From the NCBI GenBank assembly GCA_963971285.1, contig OZ020257.1, positions 14,088,602 to 14,152,601 of the forward strand: a DNA stretch of 64,000 nt, in the 5' to 3' direction. The DNA comes from Astropecten irregularis. Lineage: Eukaryota > Echinodermata > Asteroidea > Paxillosida > Astropectinidae. Of this stretch, positions 35,852 to 49,300 are shown piece after piece. The translations under genes and the position numbers were made by a program. The first letter of the stretch is position 1. Each line of letters opens with the position of its first letter. The notes under the pieces are model-generated. The model was given only the letters and a program-made list of their open reading frames with translations, was not told the origin of the DNA and searched no databases.

Positions 35852-36752
35852 CGTGACGAGCCGGATTCAAGAGACTAATAATTGTTGATGCACGGCGAAT
35901 ATTCTGATGAGATGCTCTTAAAAGGAAGCAAGAATGGAGAAAAGAAGATTGCACAAGTCTTAAGACGCTGCTCATCACTAATTCACATTTGCCATCACCA
36001 ACAGCCTGACCAACCATTCGTATACACGATAATGCATTCACCGCACGTTCCCTTAGCTGTCGCCCCAAGAATCACATCTGAGATATAGGTCACTTCTTCT
36101 TTGCATATGTAAGTTGCCACATACGGTACATGTTGGGATACGTAATGGACTCACCGCATACCCCATGTAGGATGCCTGATACAGTGATAGCGACGACATT
36201 CAGCAAGCTGCATTGCAAATCACGGCCCTCACTGAATTAAAACATTTTTTATTAAATCACGGTTGCACCGGTTGCTGTTTTTGCTGAGGCAGTCCTTAGA
36301 AACGACCTTGCTAGAGCATTTTCTAATTTCCCCAGCCCTGAAATATTGGCCTTCTTTAAAGCAATACCCTTGTTTTCGTTTCTTGTTATTTTAATACCTG
36401 TCTTACGGTTGGTTGACAAATATTAAATTAAATTTTCCCAATTTTACAAGGAAAATTCAATACCGAGTTCTGAAAAGATCTATTTTTATTTTGGTATGGA
36501 AAATGAATCATAATGGCCTTAACCTTTAACTACTAGCAGACTAAGATTACATTTCCATATGCTGTACATTTCACGGTATAGTGGTAATCCATAAGTCTAC
36601 TTATGTACCAGTCTACTGATTAATTCAGCTAAAACCATTAGGCCACTCGAAAGCGCAGGCCTGATTTTTAATTCTATTAAACGGAGTAGAATCTCATTCT
36701 ACTTTACAGTAATATTCAATTGCTCTGGGGTAGTATAGCCACACTGTAGCCC

Positions 36753-37124
36753 TTAAAGGTAATCATACTTTGGTTTTTATCAAAGAAATACAGATTCATG
36801 GGCAAAAATATCAAGACAGATACAGTAACAGTCATCTGTGAAAATTTCAGTCCCATACGGTGCCCACATTTTGAAAACAAAACAGTAAAAAAAAAAACAG
36901 CCACAGTATTTCTTAAGTCTTTTCTCTTTTATATTTGATCTTTTAAAAGATAGAAAAAGATTTTCGGTCGTTGTTTTACTAATTTCTGGATAAATACACC
37001 ATTTCAGGCGGAAAAATGTTAACGGTATATTTCTACCAGCACCATCTTCATACCCTGTAAGTTATAAGTAAATCTGTGAACATTTCTGTATTGGTTTTTT
37101 ACCAAAGTATGATACTACCTTTAA
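36753..37124. mobile_element. ~370-bp inverted-repeat element, near complete
   Basis: Starts cttaaaggtaatcatacttt; ends aaagtatgatactaccttta. The core is gatcttttaaaagat. The left half is the 'cagattcatgggcaaaaat' subtype. Confidence 0.8.
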
Positions 37125-37180
37125 TTATTATAATGCAAGATAATTGAATTGAGATTCCTGGATTACAGCTGTATTCACAA

Positions 37181-37815
37181 TTTAAAGGTCATATCATACT
37201 TTGTTTTTCGTCAAAGAAATGCAAATTCACGCGCAAAAATATCAAGAAAGATACAGTAACAGTCATCTGTGAATTTTCAGTTCCATATGGTGCCCAGGTT
37301 TTGAGAAAAAACAGTGAAAACGCTCACAGTATTTCTTTTCACAGGAATTGTAATATTCCTGATATACAGTTTTGATCGATTGGTTTTAATCTGTTCTAGA
37401 TAAATACAGCACTGTTTCAGGCAAAAAGATTTTTAATCCTGTACTGAGTTTTAATTGAAAAATCTAATTAAAGGTATCATACTTTGGTTTGATAGAACAC
37501 ATGCGGTGTGTTCATAATTGGATTTGTCATAGAATAAAAACAAACCAGTGACTTTTTCAGCTCAATTGATCATTGCATGGAAACAGTATAGAAAACAGCG
37601 AAAACCGTTGCAATTGTTACGTGAAATTGTATAAGGTAATTGTAATTGTGAGGTTCTGATCTCTGAGATCAAAACGGTTTCGGTGTTTTTCTGGATAAAC
37701 ACAGCATTTCAGGCGACAAATAATTAATGGTAAGTTCGTCCCAGGTCCATCTTTATACCCTGTAAGTTATACGTAAATCTGTGAAAATTTCTATTTTGGT
37801 ATTGCTACCAAGTGT
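37181..37815. mobile_element. Two adjacent ~370-bp inverted-repeat elements
   Basis: A first copy (from tttaaaggtcatatcatact at 37181) loses its right end near 37467, where a second copy begins (attaaaggtatcatactttgg). The second runs to about 37815 with gatctctgagatcaaaacgg as core. This looks like one element inserted into or beside another. Confidence 0.65.
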
Positions 37816-38305
37816 TGCAGATGCTATAATGTGTCTGTATTGAAAATAAATATGTTTGGTAAACGTATGAAATGAGATCAGTGACGATGCCCCCCCCCCC
37901 CCAAAAAAGGTCTTAATCGAATGAAACACAAACTACTGCGAATACATCATCAGATATAGCGTCCTATAACTTGCATCTTGATTTCATTTCTACCCAAATT
38001 AAGATTTCCACCGAAAATCTGTAAAATTAATAAACATGAGGAAAAATGAAACACACACTAATTTAAAGAACACTCATCACACATGACGCGGACGACATTT
38101 CACAAAATTGGCGCCATTTTACCAACGGCAACTCTTTTTAATTGTCGTACACCTAGTGAAATCTGCAAACACGAGTGCACAGAAATTATATATCAGTACC
38201 ATAAACTGGACTTATATAATGAGTTCAAATGAGTTGTGGAGTTATTTTAGGGACCCAAGCAATGAAATGAATCCCAACCACTGCTATCATGAGTATAGTT
38301 ATATT

Positions 38306-38432
38306 GGGTGCATTCGTTTAGCTAACACGGGTCAACCCTTAGTGGGAATGGTCGCGCTATACTGCACAAAACAAGCGAGAGAATGGGGACGAGGTTGACT
38401 GGTGTCGACCCGGGGGAGCTAAACGAATGCAC
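38306..38432. mobile_element. Inverted-repeat element with GTGCATTCGTTTAGCT ends
   Basis: Left end gggtgcattcgtttagctaa; right end ggagctaaacgaatgcac. Inner arms cacgggtcaacc and ggtgtcgacccg also pair imperfectly. Confidence 0.7.
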
Positions 38433-39867
38433 ACAATGTTGATGATCATTATTATGGCTATCGGCATGACTTACCATGTGTTAATTTAATTATGAGTTAC
38501 ATTTAAAACGAACATTTATTAACTATAATTGAAATAACTGAACAAAAATTAATGTATGCAGATTTCGAATACATAAAATATTGGAGATACATATCATATT
38601 TAAGTTCGTCTTTTAATGAAAATATAATAACCCTAATATTTGTTAACACAAAAATAACGTCCCTACGGTCACTAGTTATTTATGACAACTGATGCAACAT
38701 TAATTTATTTCAAAAGAAAAGGAATATATTTAAATACAAAACGAAACAACATAAGAACATAAAATATGGCAAGCTACATATATGTTTCACTTCGTGTGCA
38801 TTTTACGCAGTGTGAATTTCAGGAACAACAACAAAAATCACGTAAAATACTTGCGAACAAATTAAAATTATGCAAAAAACAAGAGTCGAATTGTGTTAAT
38901 AAAAAGAAAAAAGAAAGAATTCGATGGCTACATCAAGATTATTTTATTGTGGATTTTGGGCGAGATAATCTGAAGATTAAGGATTATCTTGTAATGATAA
39001 TCTTCCAGTGGATAACTGATCCAGTAATTGATCCTGGATTAATGTTGGAATCAAGCTAAGTACGTTATTGTTAATTTTGGTGAGTTAATCGGCAGATTAC
39101 GGACGCTCTCGTAATGATTCAATTGTTAGAAAATAATCCTTTCTAAACTTAATCTGGATTAATGCAGGATTAATATCTTTGTACTGCTCGAAACATCAAG
39201 TTCATCAAATAGTTCTCAATCAGAATGTACAATCACGTGAGTTATTTCTTACCATAAATATTCTTAAATTAGTACCTAAAACAACCAGGAAAAAGCAATG
39301 AAAATTCTTCAGTTCAAAAGAAAAAATTGTTTTTAGTCTTGATAAACTTTGGTAGTACTTCTAAAGCTGGAATTTGGTGTCACATATGTGGAGCATCATC
39401 CACGACCATACTTATCCCATGATACACACACATATTAATATACAACGATACACTTAATTAATTCTCCCTAATTGTTATTTACAATATATACACACACATT
39501 ATGCATAAGACAAAAACTAAACGGTCATGAATATGTATTAACTGTGAAAATAAGTTTTAATTTTCCTAGTACCTGCATGGGCATATTTTCTTAAAAACAT
39601 ACTGTTTGCATTGATATGTATAAAGCAAAAACTAATTTATACCAAAATAAAAAGCAACAGTACTTGATACATAGCAGACATGGACATTTTTAGACAAAAC
39701 TGAAAAAAGCGCATTAACATAATTGTAACGGTTATGTCCTACCCAGCCAATACACAAGCTACATCGGTACATCCACAACTTTCTGGTAGGGATTGTTTCA
39801 CCCACCGAGTAAACCGTAATAAATAACTGAGTATGATTAAAAATAATCCTGTACAACATTTCATCGA

Positions 39868-40010
39868 GAATGGGAGACTGAAGAATCAGTATTCAAGTCA
39901 ACAGCACACGTGCATGCAATTGTGAGCATGCGCGCGTTGTTTTGCGCCTGCGCTGTCGTGCGTGCGCGTGCGCTGTTGACTTGAAGACCGATTCCCCAGA
40001 GTCTCCCATT
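39868..40010. mobile_element. CpG-rich palindromic element
   Basis: The outer ends aatgggagact and agtctcccatt are inverted, and the inner arms ttcaagtcaacagc and gctgttgacttgaa pair exactly. The centre is rich in CG (gcatgcgcgcgttg, gtgcgtgcgcgtgcg), unlike its AT-rich surroundings. Confidence 0.7.
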
Positions 40011-40459
40011 ATGTACTGTACCACACCAAGCACATATTTCCTTGATTTGAGCAAAGTCACAAAATTTCGACTGAAGCCGGAATTAAACTTGTTACCACTG
40101 CTGTAATCCAGAGGTCTCCGGTTTAATTCCGAGTTAGCCAAAGTATTTGTGTTTCGTACCCTATAATCATTATAATGTCAGTTTCTCAATTTATTCTCTT
40201 TTATTTGTCGATTTATACATACAAGGGAAGATTTCCACAATTTTAATAATGAAATTGAGCAACTGTCATGGAAACAATTTTTCAGTTTTAATACTATGAC
40301 ACATTCAGAGGAATGAAGAAGCAAAAAAGTAGATTTCTCGACCCGGCAGTAGGTGGTGTGGGCATGGAATACACCTGTATCAAAAACCAATCAATTAACA
40401 TGTCCCTTTGTATATACCCTGGACTCAACGATACATGACTTGCTCAGCCCAGACCAAAC

Positions 40460-40465
40460 TTTATT
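40460..40465 (-). terminator. Possible PAM polyadenylation signal
   Basis: AATAAA on the - strand, ~720 bases after the PAM stop codon. Other AATAAA matches occur further on near 40190-40205, so the true site is uncertain. Confidence 0.25.
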
Positions 40466-40888
40466 TGTGGCTTGATAACCCAACTTGGTTCAAGTCTCCA
40501 AAGACGTGCCATGTATAGGTCCTTGTTCACAGTGCGGAACTTTTAAAGGACATGTCACTTTAAGAGCCCAGACTACGGTAACTTTATATGAGGCCTACTG
40601 GCTCAACTTGATCCAAGTCCAAAGAATGTGCCATAGGGTTACTTCATACTTCATAGTGTGGATTTTTGAAGGACACAGGACTGTAGAGCACATCAGTCAT
40701 TGTAACTTAATAATGCTTACTGGTTCAACTTGGTCCAAGTCAAAATAACATACAGTAGGGACTGTAGAGCCTAGGCATCAAACTTTTTTTCACAGGGGTT
40801 GAAGGCCCGACTTACTCCAAGCCCAAAGAATTTTCTCAAGAAGTTTCCCAACAGGAATACTGCATAGTGTGGTATTTTGAAGGAAACA

Positions 40889-41028
40889 GGGGTCGATTTC
40901 ACGAAGCCCTACGATTGATCGTAACTCGAGATACCAAGGATACCCATCGTATCCTACCTAGAATTGCAATGCATCACAAGTCCTACGATTGATAGTAAGT
41001 TACTATAAGTTTGGTGAAATTGACCCCA
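40889..41028. mobile_element. Palindromic GGGTCGATTTCAC element
   Basis: Starts ggggtcgatttcacgaagcc and ends ggtgaaattgacccc. It lies in the likely 3' untranslated region of PAM, ~160 bases beyond the stop codon, so it could form a hairpin in the mRNA. Confidence 0.8.
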
Positions 41029-41187
41029 GGAATGTGGATGGCAGTGTGACCAAGGGGGTTTGGCTTGAATGATTTCCCCGCAATTCCCTGATGTTAATTT
41101 CCTCCTTCACCACATCCATCACTAAGAGGAAAAGGAAAAAAAAATTTTTTTCAGGATATTCAGATCTTTTCTCTTCAACTCTCATTC

Positions 41188-41597
41188 TCATAAATTCTGC
41201 GTTTTCTTTGAGTTCAGTATGCTGTACTCCTCCACGTCCGAGTCATCGCTCCATCCCATCCCTCCGTCGTGGTCCGAGTCCTCGGTGTTGACCTGATTGA
41301 AGCCCTTCCGCCGGTTGAAGAAGTTCCCCAGGCTGAACTTGTCCGTGGCCTTGTAGCCCGCTCGGATGGCCATGCCCGACTCGCTGCTGCGGAAGAAGCG
41401 CATGCGCCCCTGGGCGCGCAGCCGGACCACCACGGCCACCAGGAGCATGAGGAAGATCGGGACGGCTAGGACGGCTACGATGATGGCCGTGGTCGTCATG
41501 CTGGCATCTGTGGCTGCGTTTGGGAGGTGCTTAAGTCTCTCCTCCAGTCGTGGTTCGATCTGATTCTTTGTCTCGTCATCCATCAATTCATCAATTT
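41188..41597 (-). other. PAM transmembrane segment and cytosolic tail exon
   Basis: After a short charged stretch the exon encodes a hydrophobic helix ([20 protein letters not shown]) followed by basic residues and a ~75-residue tail. The tail has [19 protein letters not shown] and a late EEYS, which match conserved trafficking and phosphorylation segments of mammalian PAM. This supports a membrane-bound form that cycles through granules and endosomes. Confidence 0.85.
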
Positions 41598-44500
41598 CTA
41601 AAATAAAATGACAAACAAAAAATACTCCATCAAAATAATTTGGGAGGCTATTCATCCTTACTGGCAGCTTGGGTGCTGAATTATGAAGGATTGTGCTACA
41701 ATGTGACCGAGTTGCTGGCATTCATGGGCGCCCTTTGGCTGCCAGCCACATCAACCCATATATGATCACGGAGTACAGCCTGAGATTGAAAGTGTTTCAT
41801 TTTTGTGGAGGGAGGAAAAATGGAGAACCCGGAGAAAAACCCTCGTAGCATATGAGAGAACCAAACGCACAACTCTACTCACATATGACCCAAGTCGGGA
41901 TCGAACCCGGGCAACATTGGTGAGAGGCGAGTGCCAAACGCACTTGCCACCTATGCCCCCTAAACATCACAATACAACAAGCGTTTTCAATCATATTCAG
42001 TCTTGTCAATTATAAGAAGACCTCAGCAATGTAATGCTAAACCGTAATTTGGCTTTACTTTCTGTTAAAACAATCATGAAACGTGAAAAGAAATGGACAC
42101 TGTGATTTAATTTCCATACCAAGGTGTCTTTCAAATTTCCAGATTTTGTTGGGACCGATTTCTGCCACATAAACGTTCTTGGAGTCAGGAGAGGCTGCAA
42201 CGTCATGAGGTTGACCAAACTCCTACAAGAGGAAAAAAACCCAGGATCGATGAATAACGGAACAACTGTGACTTTCAGTATAATTCAAGATGAAAAACAC
42301 ATTCGTAACTTAATAGACCCTGGTTCAACCAACAAAGAAGCTGATAACAAGAACTGGGCAGGCAGAACTTACGGCATTGTGTGGCGACCACGTCTGCAAC
42401 AGCTTGCCAGAGTCAAAGTCCAACGTGAATCCCTGGACGGCCGGCCTCTTCATGCCACTACGGGATGACCCTGGGCCATTCACAGCATACAGAACACCTC
42501 CTGCAAGAAATTACACACAAAGAAAGGTGACTCAATGACAATGAGAGGTCAACGGCCAATCAATCAATCAGTAGGAGCATGCACCGCATTGTCGCATCTA
42601 CCTTCGGTCTTCTGATGGCCATCCCCCGGGCAGCCATGCAACCCTTCCCCATCTCAACAAAATAACGATCTATCTGACACAACCTCATGTCAGGCGGACA
42701 CCCTATGCGGGTCCTATACCAGTAGATTCTCACATAGAGAGAATCCGCCTGGCAGGATCGCTCCCAGGGAATCCCGCCACGTGACCGTGCAGTCACATGT
42801 GGCGCTCACGTATCAGGCAGGTAATAGGTCTCATCTGACTCTCCCTGAGTAACCTCTCATTAGACACACGGTCCGACCAGTGGTACCCAAGGATCCTCCT
42901 CAGAGACCCAGTACTGAAGACATTGAGTCGCAACCCCATGCCCCAAGTCGAAGTCCATGTCCCAGAACAGTCAACAATCACATACAAACATAGAATCATT
43001 CAAATAATAAAATCTTCGACAAGGTGCCTAACCTTTATAAGAGCTGTAGCTGATGGCAAAGAGCCGTGTGCCAAACTCCTCTGGTTGGTATTCACGTACA
43101 AATTCCCCCGATTCAGCTTCAAAGCATTGGATACGTCCGTTCTCCCTGTCGGCTACACACAGTTGTCGTTTGTTTGGGATGAAGGCCAGGCTGTGTGGGA
43201 TAGAGAAGGTACTGGGCTCTGGATTGACGGCTAGCTCCCTTCCTGGAAGACAACCAAAGCCAAAATTACGATTTAGAAACTGCTGTGCGTCAACTGAAAT
43301 GACTGGAATATACAAATGAAATACAAGATATTATCTCTCTTTTTTGAAAATGTGTGGCTCTGAATAGAGCCATTTGTTTTTTGTTAAATATGTTGTTCTC
43401 ACAGGTCGAAACCATCAAAGTCGTCATCCTCACCACCTTTATTTCTAAACTTTTTTATTTCTAAATGACTATTAAGAGAGACTGGCTGGTTGTGGTGAGG
43501 TTGTCTTTACCGATGTAAGAAGAAGCCTTCCCCCACTCCATGAGGTAATCACCAGTTGCAGAGAACTTTACGATCCGGCTGTTGCAGTACCCGTCGGCAA
43601 CAAAGATGTCTCCCGTCACAGGATCCACGGCTACGTCAGTGGGCTTGCAGAAGTGGTCCTTGTCACTACCGGGAGCCAGCTCCGTCCCTAGCGTCAGCAA
43701 GGGCGTGTCCCCGCCCCCTGGAGGGAACTTGAAGACCTGATGGAGGGCGACATCCGTCACCCAGACGTTGCCCTCGTGGTCGAGCGACAAACCGTGGGGC
43801 ATGAAGAACCTTGAAAAAGAAGCAGAATTTGAACCATGGTTGATTTTTTGAGTTGTTTTTTTTGGAGACCTTGCCTGACATTGGATCTTGATAACAGGAG
43901 GACTGTCACATGAATCCTGATAGCAGACTAGACAAGAATAACTACACAGGGTTTGGGCAAGGGTAGACTAGCAGTCTAAAGGTTGCCTGATGAAGATTAG
44001 CAGTTTCAGCAGCCGAAATGTCGCTACCAGCAACACAACATCGCGTGACTTTGATCACCCTCTTTATCCTATCTGTATCTCCCGAGATGAATAACCCTTT
44101 CCTTAATATTGGTAGTCTAACCGTTTCTTATAATATACTTCCCCACAGTTTATGCCTGTCTTGATTTTGTTGAAAACATGTTTTTAATACAGACAATGCA
44201 TCATTAGGTGCGTTCGAGTAGGTCACCTAGGTCGCTCCAAGTCAGCCCCCCGTACCGTTCGATTAGGTCTGACGTCATTCTCAGGGTTCACCCAAGGCAG
44301 CCACCAGTGACCCTGCTCGCGTGCAGAGTCAGTGGTGGGAAACACGTCACACGAATTCAAGATGGCGGAAAGGTATTAAGCAAGTGTTCGATTAGCCCGG
44401 CTGTGGTGGCTGATTCGGGTGACGTGACCCGTATTGACCGAGGGAAGCTTGAACTTGAACGCACCTCTTGCTCTAAAATGTAACAAAATGTTCAGACTTC

Positions 44501-46267
44501 CAATACTAAACTGAGTTTAATAAACCATGTGCAGATATGACACTCAAGACTCACAGGTTGGCACCCCACTGCCGTTTGATGCGACCAGTATCCTTGTCAA
44601 ACACCAGTATTGTGTTGTTTGTAATCCGGCCCAAGTCAGTCTTCATGAAACGGTTGTCTGTACTGAAAACCCTGCAAAGTGAACAATGGTGTACAATAAT
44701 GAAGACGAACAATCCATGTGTTAGCCGAATAATGAAATTAAATTTTTTATAGTGGATGCAAAGAGAGACATGAAAAACAGCGAAAGTCGAAACGATCAAA
44801 GTGACAGCCTTCCATATAATCCAAAATAATGACCAGACACATAAAATGCTCAGTGTTGGGAGGGGCCGACATTTCCATCCCAGCAGGATCTTTCTCAAAG
44901 GCTAAATATAGATTTGAATCAGGTCCTGCCAATACTGGGCATTGGTTATCGGGCCTTTTCAAAATGGAGGCTCAGACTCAGGCTCCATTTCGTGAATCCA
45001 TTCTAAAATAACGAGTATCAAAAAAGAGGCTTTTGGCTACGGTTCGGAAGTTGATTCTCTGGTTTGAAAAGAAAAAACAGAGCTTCAGCTTCGAAGAAAT
45101 ACCACAAGCTATATTTTCAGTGTATGGATGAAGGAGCTGGAGCCTGAGCCTGAGCCTCCATCTCGTAAAGCCCCACTGTCTGTACTTACCCTATTCCCCA
45201 AACCCTGTCAACCCGATGGAATATATGCACATCACCCTCGGAGTCTACAGCTACTCCAGCGACCTGACCAAGGGTCACATGATCACCCTGTGGCCAATCA
45301 TCAACCACGGAGAGATCTGGTAGGACAAGAAAGCGAGAATCAATTGTGGGTAACAGTACTTCACAACAAATGTTTGTGGACTGCAAAAGAATTCAGGTAA
45401 TGGAAATTATTGAAAGATGAACAAAGAAGCCATGGTTTCATGGCTTCTGACTGCCAAACGAACAAAGATAATTGACTATTGGGGTCACCACCAAGGTAGG
45501 GCTGGATGGCTCAGTTGGTAGAGCGCCTGTACAGTGTTCAGTAGGTCACCGGTTCAAATCCCATTCCAGTCAAATTTTTCGTTGTTCATCTTTCAATGAC
45601 TAAAAGATTCAGTCAGTTTCCCTTGTGGTTATTTGATGATTACTGGAAATTATGGCAGATATAGCAGCCAACTGAAAATTGAGTTGGATTTTGGCTATTT
45701 TCTCGTGACCAAGATGTCCGATTGAGTTCAAACATTTACATGTACATACTGGATCAGACAAAGTGTTGGTGCTATTCTGTGACCTTTACCAATCATGTAT
45801 TATACCTTTAAGCCTCAACTCTCCTTCAACTCACCTTCAGACTCTTCCTTTTCCTTTGACCCTTCATCAACACCACTGGTCTCAGTCTTAGCTGTTGACG
45901 TATCGCTGTTGACCGACGTCTTCCCGGGCGATGGTTTGGAGGTGGTCATGTCCTGCTCTTTTCCCTCTCCGGAATCCTGTTCACCGCGGTCATCATTCCC
46001 CTGGCCCAGGTCCCCGTACTTGCCCAGGAATTTATCCAGGATGTTTTGGTAATCGGGATCCTTGTTGTCATCAGTGTACCAGTTGTCATTGTCATTGTCA
46101 TTGTCATCGGTGTACCCGTAGAGGGACGGGTCAGTTTCGTAGCGAGGAGGCTCTGCCTGCTGGGTTGTGTCTTTGCTCATTGTGGGCGGATGTTGAGGAA
46201 CAATATCTGATCCTGTATGGTTAAAAACCAAACAAGTAAATACAACTCTTGGGCATTAACGAAACAG

Positions 46268-46311
<44 letters not shown>

Positions 46312-49300
46312 TCTCAGGCTCTGTCATCCATATGCTGAAAATATAGGTTGTGGTTTTTTAATTGAAGCTGAAGCTCTGCTTTTCTTTTCTTTTCAAACCA
46401 GAGAATCTACTTCCGAATCGCAGCCAAAAGCCTCCATTTGGTTACCCATTATTTTAGAATGGATTCACGAAATGGAGCCGGAGCCTCCGTTTTGTATTAA
46501 AACAACCTATGATTCACTATTTACACAAAAAACCAACATGATGACTCGAGTACAATTTCATCATGAACCCTGCTATCATCTCGGCTCCCAAAAGAAATAA
46601 CAAACACAACCTGAAATTTAAACGAATTTTACAGAATTTTCACAAACAAGACAAGAAAATAACTTTCGAACAATCATAAAATTCTTCAAAAGTCAAAGAT
46701 TCAAAATGAAAATTTAATTAATTTCAGGAATATTAAATTTTAGGGGAAAAAAACCCATTTACAAGAAATAATTAAAACTATCTGTTTTTTTATCTAAAAC
46801 TGTTTTAAAACTATCAGCACTTTTTACATTTTGAAAAGTTTCACATACAAAACTTTGCATCATACCTGGTGGAATGTATTGAAAGAGCCTAGGATTGCCC
46901 TCCTGCCAACAGGTCTTATAGCTCTCTCCGTTTATGGCGTCTGTGTAGTACATGATGTAGAAGTTGCACATTTCATCATGGGATGTGGGTCTGTGGATCG
47001 AATACAATGCAATGAACCAGAGGTTTGCTAGGATCTACGATATGGTTATACAATATCTTGAGCATGGGGTACGTTCACACATGGGATCTAGATGACCAGA
47101 GTGCCAGAGTGGGCCTAACTTGAACCCAAACACTGTGTAGTACATGATGTAGAAGTTGCACATTTCATCATGGGATGTGGGTCTGTGGATCAAATACAAT
47201 GCAATCAACCACAGGTATGGTAGGATCTACGATACAATATCTAGCATGGGGTACGTTCACACATGGGATCTAGATGACCGGAATGCCAGAGTGGGCCTAA
47301 CTTGAACCCAAACACTGTGTAGTACATGATGTAGAAGTTGCACATTTCATCATGGGATGTGGGTCTGTGGATCGAATACAACGCAATCAACCAGAGGTAT
47401 GGTAGGATCTACGATATGGTTATACAATATCTTGAGCATGGGGTACGTTCACACATGGGATCTAGATGACCAGAGTGCCAGAGTGGGCCTAACTTGAACC
47501 CAAACACTGTGTAGTACATGATGTAGAAGTTGCACATTTCATCATGGGATGTGGGTCTGTGGATCGAATACAACGCAATCAACCAGAGGTATGGTAGGAT
47601 CTACGATATGGTTATACAATATCTAGCTTGGGGTACGTTCACACATGGGGTCTAGATGACCAGAGTGCCAGAGTGGGCCTAACTTGAACCCAAACACTGT
47701 GTAGTACATGATGTAGAAGTTGCACATTTCATCATGGGATGTGGGTCTGTGGATCAAATACAACGCAATCAACCAGAGGTATGGTAGGATCTACGATATG
47801 GTTATACAATATCTTGAGCATGGGGTACGTTCACACATGGGATCTAGATGACCAGAGTGCCAGAGTGGGCCTAACTTGAACCCAAAGATTGTGTAGTCTA
47901 TGGGCCTTTACGAAACCAGGCTTGAGGCTAGGGGTGCTGTGACCTAGTGGACTGGCGTGCCGAACTCAAGATCTTGTGGTCAATGTACAGATTGTGTGTT
48001 CGAATACAGCCATGGGCTAGTGGTGCTTGCATCCTTGGGCAAGATGCTTTGTCACATATTGCTCCTCTTAACCCAGGTGTAAATGGGTACCTGTGAGGGT
48101 AGAGATGGCTTTGTGGTTTGATTAGCCTTTGCGCACCTTACAGTAGTCAGGGATTTATACTGTCTCATTTAAAGGTAATATCATACTTTGGTTTTTGTCA
48201 AAGAAATACAGATTCATGGGCAAAAATATTAAGGAAGACACAGTCACAGTCATTAAGTTGTGAAAATTTCAGTTCCATACGGTGCCCACTTTTTGAGAAA
48301 ACAGTGAAAAACAGCCACAGTATTTCTTAAGTCTTTTCTCTTTTATTTTTGATCTTTTAAAAGATCAAAAAGATTTTTGGTCGTTGTTTTACCTATTTCT
48401 GAAAAATAGACCATTTCAGGCGGAAAGATTTTAATGGTATGTTTCTACCAGCACCATCTTCATACCCTGAAAGTCATATGTAAATCTGTGAACATTTCTG
48501 TTTTGGATTCTCACCAAAGTATGATACTACCTTTAAGTGTCAAACCAGTCATTACTTACCCAGCATGAGTCACTGTGTATTTAGACTTGGAGTTGTACGT
48601 ACACCTCGCTGCCATGATGTCGCCCTCTTTGACTTCATAGGTGCGATCCATCGGGTAGAAGGCCTGTACAAAGAGCAAAACAACCGTCGCTTTCAATGGA
48701 ACAATTCTACAACATGAGCAGATAGCTGTATTTAAAGCACACTGACAATGCATGTCACAGCGCCCTCTGTAGACAATACACAAAGCAAATGAAACCTTCT
48801 TTTCAGTGAAAAGTGAACAAAGAAAAATTGACGGAGCGGGATTCGAACCGGCGACCTCCTGAATACCGTACAGGCGCTCTTACCAATTGAGCCATGCAAG
48901 CAGTAATGAAGAGTCCTTACATACATGCAGCTCTGAAAAATCAGCTTACAATTACGAATCATTACAACCATTTTTCAGAGGGGAATATATGTCATTCCAT
49001 ATGTAAAGCAATTTCCATGATCTCCCCCTGGTAAAGGAACAGCTTACCCATCAGAAATCTATTTGTCACTTGAAGGGCTCAATATTAAAATTCATATTAA
49101 ATCTATATATAAATACAAGTACGGTATTCAAGAAAGATTTGAGGCTTTGCATGGTGACAATCGATATGTGGATCGGTTTGCGGAAACACTATGTAAGAAT
49201 CGTTTGTACTTTCGCACTTCTATTTTGTATGTACTTCTCGTAAGGTATTAACGTTTTGACTAGCCTGCTCTAGTCATCATCAGCAGACGGTAAATCATCA

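Larger units (their letters stand above)
35852..40459. other. Intergenic region between PACRG and PAM
   Basis: The first few hundred bases should include the PACRG promoter and leader; I see no clear TATA box. Repeats are ~370-bp elements at 36753-37124, 37181-37467 and 37468-37815, and inverted-repeat elements at 38306-38432 and 39868-40010. Bases 38440-39860 are very AT-rich and show no supported gene. Confidence 0.6.
42120..45316 (-). other. PAL domain of PAM (6 exons)
   Basis: The exons encode [126 protein letters not shown] and [11 protein letters not shown]. The three zinc-site histidines, the active-site Arg and Tyr and both disulphide pairs are present. The Met before the last His in mammals is Gln here. 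The 299-bp exon 43809-43511 combines two segments that are separate exons in the neighbouring paralogue. Confidence 0.9.

Noticed and set aside
35852-38000. Parkin gene expected head to head with PACRG, as in vertebrates
   Set aside because: I saw no ubiquitin-like or RING exon on the + strand in this region, so no claim is made.
45500-45602. True tRNA gene
   Set aside because: A and B boxes are present, but the same tRNA-like head plus tail recurs at several places with decay, so it is a SINE.
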